Assembly (NCBI GenBank): GCA_964582265.1
Contig: CAZOQT010000035.1
Coordinates: forward strand, 1 to 11,837
Length of the DNA: 11,837 nt
Direction: 5' to 3'
From: JBAZYK01 sp964582265
Lineage (GTDB): Bacteria > Patescibacteriota > Gracilibacteria > UBA1369
Below the pieces are notes generated by a model, which was given only the letters and a program-made list of their open reading frames with translations, did not search any database and was not told the DNA's origin. Position 1 is the first letter of the stretch. The number at the start of each line of letters is the position of its first letter. Below are positions 1 through 7,004 of the stretch, one piece after another. The position numbers and the translations under genes are program-made.

Positions 1-984
1 GCCTACACCTCCAGCAATAAAAAGATATTTGGTATTTGGATCTTTTTTTTCTTTAAAAATGCCGTATGGACCTTCAATAAAAACTCTAGTGCCTTTTTTT
101 AACTGATTGGCCTTTTGGGTAAAATCTCCACAGTTTTTTATGGTGATTCTTAGATAATTGGAATTTGGCACAGCTGATAATGAAAATGGATGTGCTTGCC
201 ACCAAAATTCCTTTGTCAAAAACCGAAAAATAAAAAACTGTCCGGGATCAGCCTTAAATGAGTCCAAGTCTTTACCTGTTATAAATATGGAAACTGCGTT
301 TGGAGTTTCCTGCACTACTTTCTGAATAATAAATTGATGCTTATAAAAAGCTAAAATTGGCTTAAGAAAACGGAAAAGCAATACATTTCCAAAGACAAAC
401 GCATAAAGCAAATACCAATAATAAACAAAAATCGGATTAGAAAGAAAATCTCCTCCCATTTCAAGTTGATGTTCCCAGGCCAAAATCACAGCAACGTAGG
501 TAAGGAGGTGGACAAAATACCAGCTTTCGTACTTCAAATGCCTTCTCACAATGTAAATAGAAAGAAACACAACAGCTACAAAAAATATGACAGCAATGAA
601 GGCTTGTAATAAATCGTCGCTTTTTAAAAATTTAATGAACTGCGCAAAGTATCCCAACTTTCCCATAAGACCATAAGATATTGTTAATAAGACCGGATGC
701 AAAATAATGAATAACATACTCAAATAGCCATTTAGTCGATGGACGCGCGCCAATTTATCTAGCCCAAACAGCTGCTCTATCCAAACCGCGCGTCCCATTA
801 ATACAAACTGCAATAAAACAAAATATACTGCTAGAACACCAGTCAGCCTACCTAAAGCCAAGAGCACAAATGCCAAATTGCTTGACTCTAAAAGGCTGCC
901 GGATCCCATCCACCAAAAAATTACTACTGCCAACAGATTTGCATCAAAAAGGGCGTATAAAAAGTATTTTTTAAATTTATTCAT
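1..984 (-). CDS. Ferric reductase-like transmembrane flavohaem oxidoreductase (C-terminus cut by window edge)
   Basis: I translated this partial gene from the reverse strand: an ATG at 984 opens 328 codons without a stop, running off the left edge. The first ~205 residues hold about six hydrophobic helices. Two histidine pairs, H82/H96 and H159/H172, have the 13-14 residue spacing of the bis-haem ligands of the ferric reductase/NADPH oxidase family. The cytosolic part then shows an FNR-type fold: GQFF (248-251), the flavin motif HPFSLS (265-270), GPYG (305-308), and GGVG at the edge, which starts the NAD(P)H-binding subdomain. The family moves electrons from cytosolic NAD(P)H via FAD and two b haems across the membrane; the acceptor cannot be told here. 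It is the last visible gene of the block, 18 bp after the DUF5666-like gene, and has no Shine-Dalgarno. Family assignment is confident; substrate is unknown. Confidence 0.88.
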   Translation of the reverse strand, partial: MNKFKKYFLYALFDANLLAVVIFWWMGSGSLLESSNLAFVLLALGRLTGVLAVYFVLLQFVLMGRAVWIEQLFGLDKLARVHRLNGYLSMLFIILHPVLLTISYGLMGKLGYFAQFIKFLKSDDLLQAFIAVIFFVAVVFLSIYIVRRHLKYESWYFVHLLTYVAVILAWEHQLEMGGDFLSNPIFVYYWYLLYAFVFGNVLLFRFLKPILAFYKHQFIIQKVVQETPNAVSIFITGKDLDSFKADPGQFFIFRFLTKEFWWQAHPFSLSAVPNSNYLRITIKNCGDFTQKANQLKKGTRVFIEGPYGIFKEKKDPNTKYLFIAGGVG

Positions 985-1002
985 ATTGTTCAATTTGGAT
1001 AA

Positions 1003-1530
1003 TTAGTTTTTGGCTGTTGTATCTTGTGTGGACTGAGTAGAACTGGTGTTAGCCTGAGTTGAGTTACCAACATTAGTCACGTTTGCGGGTGCAGATGGGC
1101 GGATTTGAATATTTTGAGCTGTAACGCTACCGTCTGAATTGGTTGTGCCCACTACTAAAACATTTTTTCCATTTGCTAAATCAGCCGTGACCCCATCAAC
1201 AGTTTTAACAATACTGGTTGTACCAGAAAAGAAAACTATTTTTGAACCACCGTCGCGATTTTTTACAGTGATACTTTTGTCATCCTGGCTGATAATTTCA
1301 CCGTTAATTAGGCCACCTTGTGCGTTTCGTCCCTGAATACCTGCACCGCTGCCCCCGCCAAAATCGCCAAAGGCCCCTGGCCCACCTTGCCCGCCCATTG
1401 CGCCAAATTGCTGCATCCTTTGGGATCTTTGTGCGGTTTGAGCACTTTGCTGATACTGCATTCCACCATAAAAAGATAATCCACCTACAACTACTGCAGT
1501 AATTAAAACGGGAGCAATGTATTTTTTCAT
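1003..1530 (-). CDS. Secreted or membrane-anchored DUF5666-like beta-barrel protein
   Basis: The 175-residue product starts with a basic end and a hydrophobic helix (about 5-22), an uncleaved anchor or signal peptide. A Gln/Met/Gly-rich linker follows (28-73) with GGQGG and GDFGGGSG. A compact beta domain (74-144) reads as GEI, a KSITVK strand, a T-T-I turn, a DLANG-K-V-V-G strand and a final DGSVTA-IQI strand. That order is the pattern I associate with DUF5666, a small OB-like barrel. The last 30 residues are Asn/Ser/Thr/Gln-rich and probably disordered. The gene lies 43 bp after the permease stop and 18 bp before the ferric-reductase gene, so it is probably co-transcribed and acts outside the membrane. 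No cysteine or CxxCH haem motif is present. Its molecular role is unknown. Confidence 0.75.
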   Translation of the reverse strand: MKKYIAPVLITAVVVGGLSFYGGMQYQQSAQTAQRSQRMQQFGAMGGQGGPGAFGDFGGGSGAGIQGRNAQGGLINGEIISQDDKSITVKNRDGGSKIVFFSGTTSIVKTVDGVTADLANGKNVLVVGTTNSDGSVTAQNIQIRPSAPANVTNVGNSTQANTSSTQSTQDTTAKN

Positions 1531-1531
1531 G

Positions 1532-1566
1532 TAATTAGGAATTAAGAATTAGTAATTAGTAATTTT
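1532..1566. repeat. Five-copy imperfect heptamer tandem repeat (TAATTAG)
   Basis: Five consecutive 7-base units read TAATTAG, GAATTAA, GAATTAG, TAATTAG and TAATTTT. They fill almost the whole 43-bp gap between the permease stop and the DUF5666-like start. Single copies of the unit also occur next to the DUF5666-like stop (about 1000-1006) and at the stop of the 33-aa peptide gene (about 10961-10967). The array is not a hairpin-plus-U-tract terminator. It may be a spreading intergenic simple repeat, a protein-binding site, or slippage-prone DNA that changes the leader length. Confidence 0.7.
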
Positions 1567-1573
1567 TATGATT

Positions 1574-2797
1574 TTATTCGTATCTTAATGCTTCAATTGG
1601 GTTTAATCCTGCGGCACGACGTGCTGGATAATAACCAAAAACAATCCCTATTCCTGCAGATACTCCAAAAGCCAATAAAACTGAAGACAATGAAATACTT
1701 GTATTTATGCCCGCGAAAACGGTAACCGCAAGGGATATCAACCAGCCTAAAAGCACACCTAGTACTCCGCCCATGAATGTTAGCATTATGGATTCTGTCA
1801 AAAATTGAATGCTAATATCAGATTTTCTGGCACCAATTGCTTTACGCAATCCAATTTCACGCGTTCGTTCTGTGACTGTGGTAAGCATCATATTCATAAT
1901 GCCGATTCCTCCTACCAACAAAGAAATCCCTGCGATGGCAGCCAGCAAAATAGTAAATGTGCCTGTTACAGCGGAAGCCGTAGCCACAATATCTGCCTGA
2001 TTTATAGTGCTAAAGTCGGCTAATTGAGGATTAGAGATCTTATGACGCTCAAGAAGTAGTTCTGTAATTTGCTGTTGGACTTCTGCTAAAATGGTTGCAT
2101 CGCTTGCCTGAACATAAATCGTGCTTACATATGTATTCCCTGCCAAAAACTTGGCTGCTGCGGAAATTGGAATATATATGGCATCATCTGGATTTGAAAA
2201 ACCGGTACCACCCTTAGCTTTAGTTATACCAATAACCTTAAAATCAATTTTATTAATGCGTACTGTTTGACCAATAACATCTTCAGCATTTTCACCAAAC
2301 AAATCATCGCGAGTGGTGGGGCCAAGCACAGCAACTTTATCCAAGCTGCGGATATTTTGATCGGTAATAAATGATCCTTCTTCTACTTCCACATTACGCA
2401 CAGTAGGATAAGCAGGCGTTGTGCCAATAATTTGAGTGTTTGTATTCTGTCCCTTTGCTGTCACTTGGTAGCGACGAGAAATTTCCGGGGAAACAGCCGC
2501 AACATTAGTTACTTTATTAATGGCTGCCGCATCATCTTGAGTTAAGGTTTGGGCGCTGCCTCTTCCGGAGCTTACCTGAATACCTGCGCCACGTTGAGCA
2601 CCAGGTGTTACTATGATCAAATTTGAACCAATAGACTGAATGCTGGATTCAATTGAACTCTGGGCACCTTGCCCAATTGCCACCATGGCAATTACGGAAC
2701 CTATTCCAATCACAATGCCAAGAATGGTTAGAGCCGTGCGTGCTTTATTAACAGTAATTGCGGCATAGGTTTCGCTAAATAAATCGGATATCATCAT
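1574..2797 (-). CDS. MacB/FtsX-family ABC transporter permease
   Basis: The 407-residue protein has the complete MacB permease plan. Helix 1 is at about 22-44, followed by a large extracytoplasmic MacB_PCD-type domain (about 45-265). Three helices of the FtsX domain follow at about 280-306, 330-360 and 370-390. Two family hallmarks are clear: the coupling-helix segment TERTREIGLRKAIGAR after helix 2 (309-324) and the C-terminal YYPARRAAGLNPIEALRYE (389-407). It would dimerise and use the ATPase encoded upstream as a mechanotransmission pump rather than a channel. Its ATG overlaps the ATPase stop in an ATGA, so the two are translationally coupled. Length is typical of a permease-only MacB homologue such as YknZ. 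The substrate (lipid, peptide, antibiotic or lipoprotein) cannot be read from sequence. Confidence 0.93.
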   Translation of the reverse strand: MMISDLFSETYAAITVNKARTALTILGIVIGIGSVIAMVAIGQGAQSSIESSIQSIGSNLIIVTPGAQRGAGIQVSSGRGSAQTLTQDDAAAINKVTNVAAVSPEISRRYQVTAKGQNTNTQIIGTTPAYPTVRNVEVEEGSFITDQNIRSLDKVAVLGPTTRDDLFGENAEDVIGQTVRINKIDFKVIGITKAKGGTGFSNPDDAIYIPISAAAKFLAGNTYVSTIYVQASDATILAEVQQQITELLLERHKISNPQLADFSTINQADIVATASAVTGTFTILLAAIAGISLLVGGIGIMNMMLTTVTERTREIGLRKAIGARKSDISIQFLTESIMLTFMGGVLGVLLGWLISLAVTVFAGINTSISLSSVLLAFGVSAGIGIVFGYYPARRAAGLNPIEALRYE

Positions 2798-3546
2798 GCA
2801 GAATGGGGATTATTTGAGGCTTTATCACTAGCGTGAAAATGGCTTTTCTTAATAATCTTTTGATGGGTATTTTTTTTATCTTCCACAATTATGCCATCTC
2901 TTAGCAGAATAATACGATCTGCGTGCTGGGCCACATCAAGTTCATGTGTAATTAAAATAATTGTATGACCGTGTTTTGCGTTAAGTTCCTGAAAGGTTCC
3001 CATTACAATTTCACCGGTTTTGGTGTCCAAATTTCCAGTTGGTTCATCAGCCAGAATAATTGATGGGTTGTTGACCAAGGACCTGGCAATAGCTACACGC
3101 TGCATCTGTCCACCCGAAATCTGGTTGGACCGGTGATACCAGCGATCCTCGTCCAGGCCTGCTGCTAACAAGGCCTTTTTGGTCTTTTCAAGACGCTCCG
3201 CTTCTGGGACCTCGGCGTAAACAAGCGGTAACATAACATTCCTAAAAACCGTAGCTCTAGGGAGCAAATTAAAAGCCTGAAAAACAAACCCTATTTTGGA
3301 TCTTCTAATGTCTGCCAATTCATCATCGTTAAGCTTGGAGACATCATGCCCATCAAGTAAATATTCGCCACTGCTGGGCGAATCCAAAGCTCCCAAAATG
3401 TGCATTAAAGTAGATTTTCCCGAGCCGGATGGCCCCATGATTGCGACAAATTCGCCATCGTTGATCTTAAAGGAAATCCCTTTTAATACAGGAGTTTCTA
3501 TGTCCCCTGTGACATATGTTTTGGTAATATTTTTTATTTCGATCAT
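2794..3546 (-). CDS. MacB/LolD/YknY-type ABC transporter ATP-binding protein
   Basis: All nucleotide-binding motifs of the 250-residue subunit are intact: Walker A GPSGSGKST (38-46), Q-loop Q90 in FVFQAFNLLP, signature ISGGQMQR (143-150, with Ile for the usual Leu), Walker B and D-loop IILADEPTGNLD (163-174), and the switch histidine H201 in ITHE. The GFVFQ and TGNLD wording is typical of the MacB/LolD/FtsE group. About 25 residues past the core (226-250) form a basic, His/Asn-rich tail not needed for the fold. It powers the permease encoded just downstream (4-bp overlap) and follows the adaptor gene by 16 bp. ATG at 3546 gives the standard N-terminus MIEIKNITKTY. Confidence 0.95.
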   Translation of the reverse strand: MIEIKNITKTYVTGDIETPVLKGISFKINDGEFVAIMGPSGSGKSTLMHILGALDSPSSGEYLLDGHDVSKLNDDELADIRRSKIGFVFQAFNLLPRATVFRNVMLPLVYAEVPEAERLEKTKKALLAAGLDEDRWYHRSNQISGGQMQRVAIARSLVNNPSIILADEPTGNLDTKTGEIVMGTFQELNAKHGHTIILITHELDVAQHADRIILLRDGIIVEDKKNTHQKIIKKSHFHASDKASNNPHSA

Positions 3547-3562
3547 TTGCTTAAACGCTTAT

Positions 3563-5488
3563 TTATCTTCCAGGTGATCCGCCACTGACTCCAGGTAGTC
3601 TAAAGCCAGAACTGGAAGTTGAGTTAGTTACCTTTTTAGAGCTAGAAGTTTTGATTACAACTTGATCCCCTTCTTTGACATTTTCACCAGAAATTTCAGT
3701 ATTTGTATCATTGGATGCCCCCTTGGTTATTTCTTTTCGAGTTGGTGTTTTTAAAGTTATTATCCCACCATCTGAGTTTACTTTGGCATTCTTGATTGTC
3801 GTGCTATCAAAAACTTCAACATAAGAATAATTACCTTGCGTTTTTACAGCTGCATTTGGCACTAAAAGCACATCCTGTTTTGCGTCAGTAATAATACTTG
3901 CGCTAACGCTCATGCCAGGTTTAATGCCGTCGTCACTAACATCAAAAGCAATGGTTACATTGTATGTAACTACCCCTTGGCTTGTTGTGCCCACACTATC
4001 CATCTCTACAACTGCTCCAGTGATTGTGACACCATCTAAGGCGTCAAATTCTAGTGTCGCTTTTTGTCCAAGTTTAATTTTTGCTATATCAACTTCATTG
4101 AGGGAAATATCTGCAAGTAATTGATCCGTGATCAAACTTGCCACAGCTGTTCCAGTTGAAGCAGTATCACCTTTTACCACATTGACGTCCGCTACTATAC
4201 AATCAAAAGGTGCCGTTATTGAGTAATCACTCAAAGCTGATTGAGCATCTTCCAGCGAATTTTTTCTTTGTTGAATTGTTAATTCCTGTGCTTTGATATC
4301 CAGAGGGTCAGAACCATCCTGAAGATCAGCCAAGGCGATTTCCTTATCCTTAATTGTTAATTCAGAAGTAGCAATATCAAGCGGGTTATTTTGGCTTAGC
4401 TGCTTCAAGTCTCTTTCGGCACTGGCTACGGCATCTGCATTATCTTTTAATGTGGTTTTGGTGGATAGCAAACTAATTAAATGATTATTGGTTTGACCGA
4501 TATAAGTACTTAAATTTGTTTGGTAAGTTTTTACTTTATCAAAAACCACCCAATCATGTTTTGAACGCAAATCCGCCCAGGTATCTAAAAAATTGCTTTC
4601 ACTTTTTGCGGCTTGCGCAATGCTTTTTGTAGTCTCCAGTGTCTCTTCCAGTAAAGTTTCTATTTGTTCCTTGTTTGCGTATCTGGTTGAATTTTTATAA
4701 TTTGTAAAATTTACATCATATTTTTCACGTGCAGTCTTATAATCAGCTTCGGCAATGACCTGAACCGGCTGTAATTCATCACGATCCTCTACATTTGTTT
4801 GATTCATTAATGTTGTCACGTTAAACATGCCACCTTGCCCTAAATTTGGAGTGCTAGTGCTTATTTCAGTACTATACAATATATCGTAAAGTTCAGTGAT
4901 GATCGTTGGCAAATCCAAAAAAGCATCGGCAATATTGTTATAAGCATCTTCATACCCCTTGGTTATTGCATCTTCTGCCTTTTGTTTTGCGTCCTGAGAC
5001 TTTTGAACATTGCTTTCCTGACTTAACTTTAGCTTTGCCAGGTTATCCTTTGCAGTCTGTAATGCATTTTGCGCCTGCAATAATGAATTAGCGGAAGCTG
5101 ATGCTTTGAGTTTCTCAAGTGAAATTTTTGCACTCTCAAGATTCAAGGCGGCATCTCTAATATTTTTATTTGCGTCCTTTGGATCGATTTTAGCAATGAC
5201 AGTACCTGTTTTGATTTTATCTCCTTTTTTTACGTTTACAGATATAATCTGACCTGAAGCTTTTGGTTTTAAATCAACTTGCTTAGAAATGGTAACCTGC
5301 CCCGAACCAGAAACAGAGGTAATTAGTGTACCTTTGGAAACAGACGATAAATTATAGCTAATTTCTTCCGTTCCACCTTTTGCTTTAAATCCGAAATAAA
5401 TAATTCCAATTAGAACTATAATAATAATTGCCAGGAGACCTTTGCGCTTGGGGAGATTCTTAACAAATTGAATTATGCGGTCTTTCAT
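3563..5488 (-). CDS. MacA/YknX-like efflux periplasmic-adaptor (HlyD family) with enlarged helical hairpin
   Basis: The 641-residue protein is anchored by a helix at 17-34. Half of a lipoyl/barrel-sandwich domain is at about 52-104 (GSGQV, ASGQIISVNVKKGDKIKTG). A long mostly helical section (about 105-420) follows, then the second lipoyl half (DYSITAPFDCIVADVNVVKGD, 421-441), a beta-barrel (about 457-535) and a membrane-proximal domain (to about 615). The Ser/Thr-rich tail ends in FRLPGVSGGSPGR. Typical MacA/YknX proteins are about 370-400 residues; the excess is mainly in the hairpin, where residues about 175-345 interrupt the coiled coil. Two related units, NPLDIATSELTI (368-379) and DPLDIKAQELTI (394-405), look like a local duplication. 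The adaptor should bind the MacB-type permease on the outer face of the membrane. No TolC-like gene is in the window, which fits a single-membrane cell. Confidence 0.9.
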   Translation of the reverse strand: MKDRIIQFVKNLPKRKGLLAIIIIVLIGIIYFGFKAKGGTEEISYNLSSVSKGTLITSVSGSGQVTISKQVDLKPKASGQIISVNVKKGDKIKTGTVIAKIDPKDANKNIRDAALNLESAKISLEKLKASASANSLLQAQNALQTAKDNLAKLKLSQESNVQKSQDAKQKAEDAITKGYEDAYNNIADAFLDLPTIITELYDILYSTEISTSTPNLGQGGMFNVTTLMNQTNVEDRDELQPVQVIAEADYKTAREKYDVNFTNYKNSTRYANKEQIETLLEETLETTKSIAQAAKSESNFLDTWADLRSKHDWVVFDKVKTYQTNLSTYIGQTNNHLISLLSTKTTLKDNADAVASAERDLKQLSQNNPLDIATSELTIKDKEIALADLQDGSDPLDIKAQELTIQQRKNSLEDAQSALSDYSITAPFDCIVADVNVVKGDTASTGTAVASLITDQLLADISLNEVDIAKIKLGQKATLEFDALDGVTITGAVVEMDSVGTTSQGVVTYNVTIAFDVSDDGIKPGMSVSASIITDAKQDVLLVPNAAVKTQGNYSYVEVFDSTTIKNAKVNSDGGIITLKTPTRKEITKGASNDTNTEISGENVKEGDQVVIKTSSSKKVTNSTSSSGFRLPGVSGGSPGR

Positions 5489-5515
5489 ATGAGTGCGAAT
5501 TTAGGCTGTTAATGA

Positions 5516-6280
5516 TTAATTTTCTAAATTAGGGTCAACTTTTTTAATGCCAAAAGCAAAAATTTGTCCATCGCGTAAATCTCCTGCCACAAAAATCTCA
5601 TCGCCAATCTGGAAATCACTTCTTCTAATTATGGGAGGAGGCAGAAGAACCTTAAGCAAGATAACATTATCTTCATCCGGCTTAAGTGTAAGTTCGTTTC
5701 CCTTAAATTCAATAATCGTACCTTTCACAAATTCACGATTATCAGATGGTCTCCTGACATGTTCATAAAAAGGAGCAACCATGGGCGGTAAGTGCTTTTC
5801 TTTAGCAGATCGCGATAATAAATTATGTAAAGGCGTGGCATTAATAATAATGCCTGCAACCACGCTGATCATTAAAATTCCAGATAAAAGATAAATAAAT
5901 GGCCTTTTATAACCAAACTGAAAATGTTTAACCAGCCATTCTAAAATCAACATTAAAATGGCGTCCACTAGTAAAACTTTCCATGGAAATAACATAAAAA
6001 ACAACTGCAATCCTGGGAGTCCAAATCCAAGCAAAAACATTCTTCCGCTTGCCTTAATGCTGAATAAAATAAAACTAAATAAAAATGAAGACGTAAGTAA
6101 AACCGCCACTCCCACAATAATCAAAAGCACAAATTTAGAAATGAAATAAGCTTTTGATCTCATTTGCACCTCCCCGGTGCGGATTTTTTGCAGCACTGTG
6201 TTTTGGGGCTTCAGTTCAGCATTGTGCTGTGCTGTCTCTTTGCTTTCCTGATGCGAATTGTTAGAGTTTTGATTAGGCAT
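5516..6280 (-). CDS. Multi-pass membrane protein with C-terminal OB-like domain, putative ECF sigma regulator
   Basis: The 254-residue protein has a hydrophilic Asn/Gln/Glu-rich N-terminus (1-40), a basic junction (MRSKAYF, 40-46) and three or four membrane helices (about 47-75, 83-115 possibly two, and 127-147). The C-terminal domain (about 183-248) has the same strand order as the DUF5666-like protein: VKGTIIEF, NELTLK, a proline-rich turn, IGDEIFVAGDL and DGQIFAFGI. Its ATG overlaps the sigma gene stop by 8 bp, so the two are translationally coupled, the usual arrangement for a sigma factor and its membrane anti-sigma. I see no classical zinc anti-sigma motif (HxxxCxxC), so this role is inferred from position only. 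An alternative is a transporter accessory like YknW, which also precedes the adaptor gene in Bacillus. Placement in a CPR-typical family is from memory, not a search. Confidence 0.65.
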   Translation of the reverse strand: MPNQNSNNSHQESKETAQHNAELKPQNTVLQKIRTGEVQMRSKAYFISKFVLLIIVGVAVLLTSSFLFSFILFSIKASGRMFLLGFGLPGLQLFFMLFPWKVLLVDAILMLILEWLVKHFQFGYKRPFIYLLSGILMISVVAGIIINATPLHNLLSRSAKEKHLPPMVAPFYEHVRRPSDNREFVKGTIIEFKGNELTLKPDEDNVILLKVLLPPPIIRRSDFQIGDEIFVAGDLRDGQIFAFGIKKVDPNLEN

Positions 6281-6851
6281 AATCGTTTTGTAAATTTGCG
6301 GGGAGAGATTTTTTTAGCTGCTTTTTGGCTCTTTGTAAGCGAATTCCCACGGTACCGGCAGGAATATGCAAGATATCGGCAATTTCTTTGTAGCTCAGCT
6401 CTTCCAAATAAAAAAGAATTATTATTTCGCGGTAATGTGGTGGCAGCTCTTTAAGACCTTCTTCAATCACTTTTCGCATTTTCTGGCGATCTTGTTCCTG
6501 GGCAGTATCATCTTCATAGTGAGGATGCGGGATAAGCGTATCAAAATCAAAAAAATATAGTCTGTTACTGGATTTTTTTTTGAGTTCGTTGATGAAGGCG
6601 TTATGCGCAATGCGGTAAACCCAGGAAGAAAATTTTTGAGATGCGTCAAAGCTTCTTATGTTTTGATAGGCTTTTAAAAATACTTCCTGAAGCAGATCCT
6701 CGGTATTATTTTGGTTATAAAGAAATTTTTGTCCGTAGCGAAAAAGTTTTTTTTCGTATCGATCCATTAATAACGCAAATTTTTCTTTGTCTCCTTGTTG
6801 CACCAGTAAAGCGACTTGCTCATCACTAAGTTGAGCATGGTTAGTTTTCAT
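6273..6851 (-). CDS. ECF-type RNA polymerase sigma factor (sigma-70 family, RpoE/SigW-like)
   Basis: The 192-residue protein has only the two ECF domains. Region 2 (about 20-95) contains TEDLLQEVFLKAYQNIRSFD and KFSSWVYRIAHNAFIN, the core-binding and -10 recognition helices. A 35-residue acidic linker follows. Region 4 (about 128-181) contains LPPHYREIIILFYLEELSY and the helix-turn-helix KEIADILHIPAGTVGIRLQRAKKQL that reads the -35 element. It is the first gene of the minus-strand block and probably controls it, perhaps including itself, but I found no GGAAC/GTC-type ECF promoter upstream. ATG at 6851 is the only start that keeps the complete region 2, and no Shine-Dalgarno precedes it. Length is normal for the family. 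Confidence 0.94.
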   Translation of the reverse strand: MKTNHAQLSDEQVALLVQQGDKEKFALLMDRYEKKLFRYGQKFLYNQNNTEDLLQEVFLKAYQNIRSFDASQKFSSWVYRIAHNAFINELKKKSSNRLYFFDFDTLIPHPHYEDDTAQEQDRQKMRKVIEEGLKELPPHYREIIILFYLEELSYKEIADILHIPAGTVGIRLQRAKKQLKKSLPANLQNDYA

Positions 6852-7004
6852 GCAAACAGTATTAGCGGAATGCCTTCAACATATTACTACAAAATTGGAG
6901 CAAAGATATTTCATTATTTAAATAGCTGAGACAAACAGCTCTTTAAGCTTGCAATTAGGGCAGGTAGCGATAAGATGCAGGACAGAAACTTCTAAGTTTT
7001 GACT

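Noticed and set aside
6924..6940. Inverted repeat AGCTG...CAGCT in the divergent sigma/HAD gap
   Set aside because: Only five pairs with a 7-base loop; expected by chance in AT-rich spacer, and not aligned to any convincing promoter.
6852..6998. ECF-type (GGAAC...GTC) or sigma-70 promoters for the sigma operon and the HAD gene
   Set aside because: I looked on both strands; only weak hexamer pairs such as TTGGAG-17-TTAAAT were found, not enough to call.
6999..7004. TTG start two codons before the ATG of the HAD gene
   Set aside because: No ribosome-binding site favours it, and ATG at 7005 is the more usual codon; the difference does not affect the domain.
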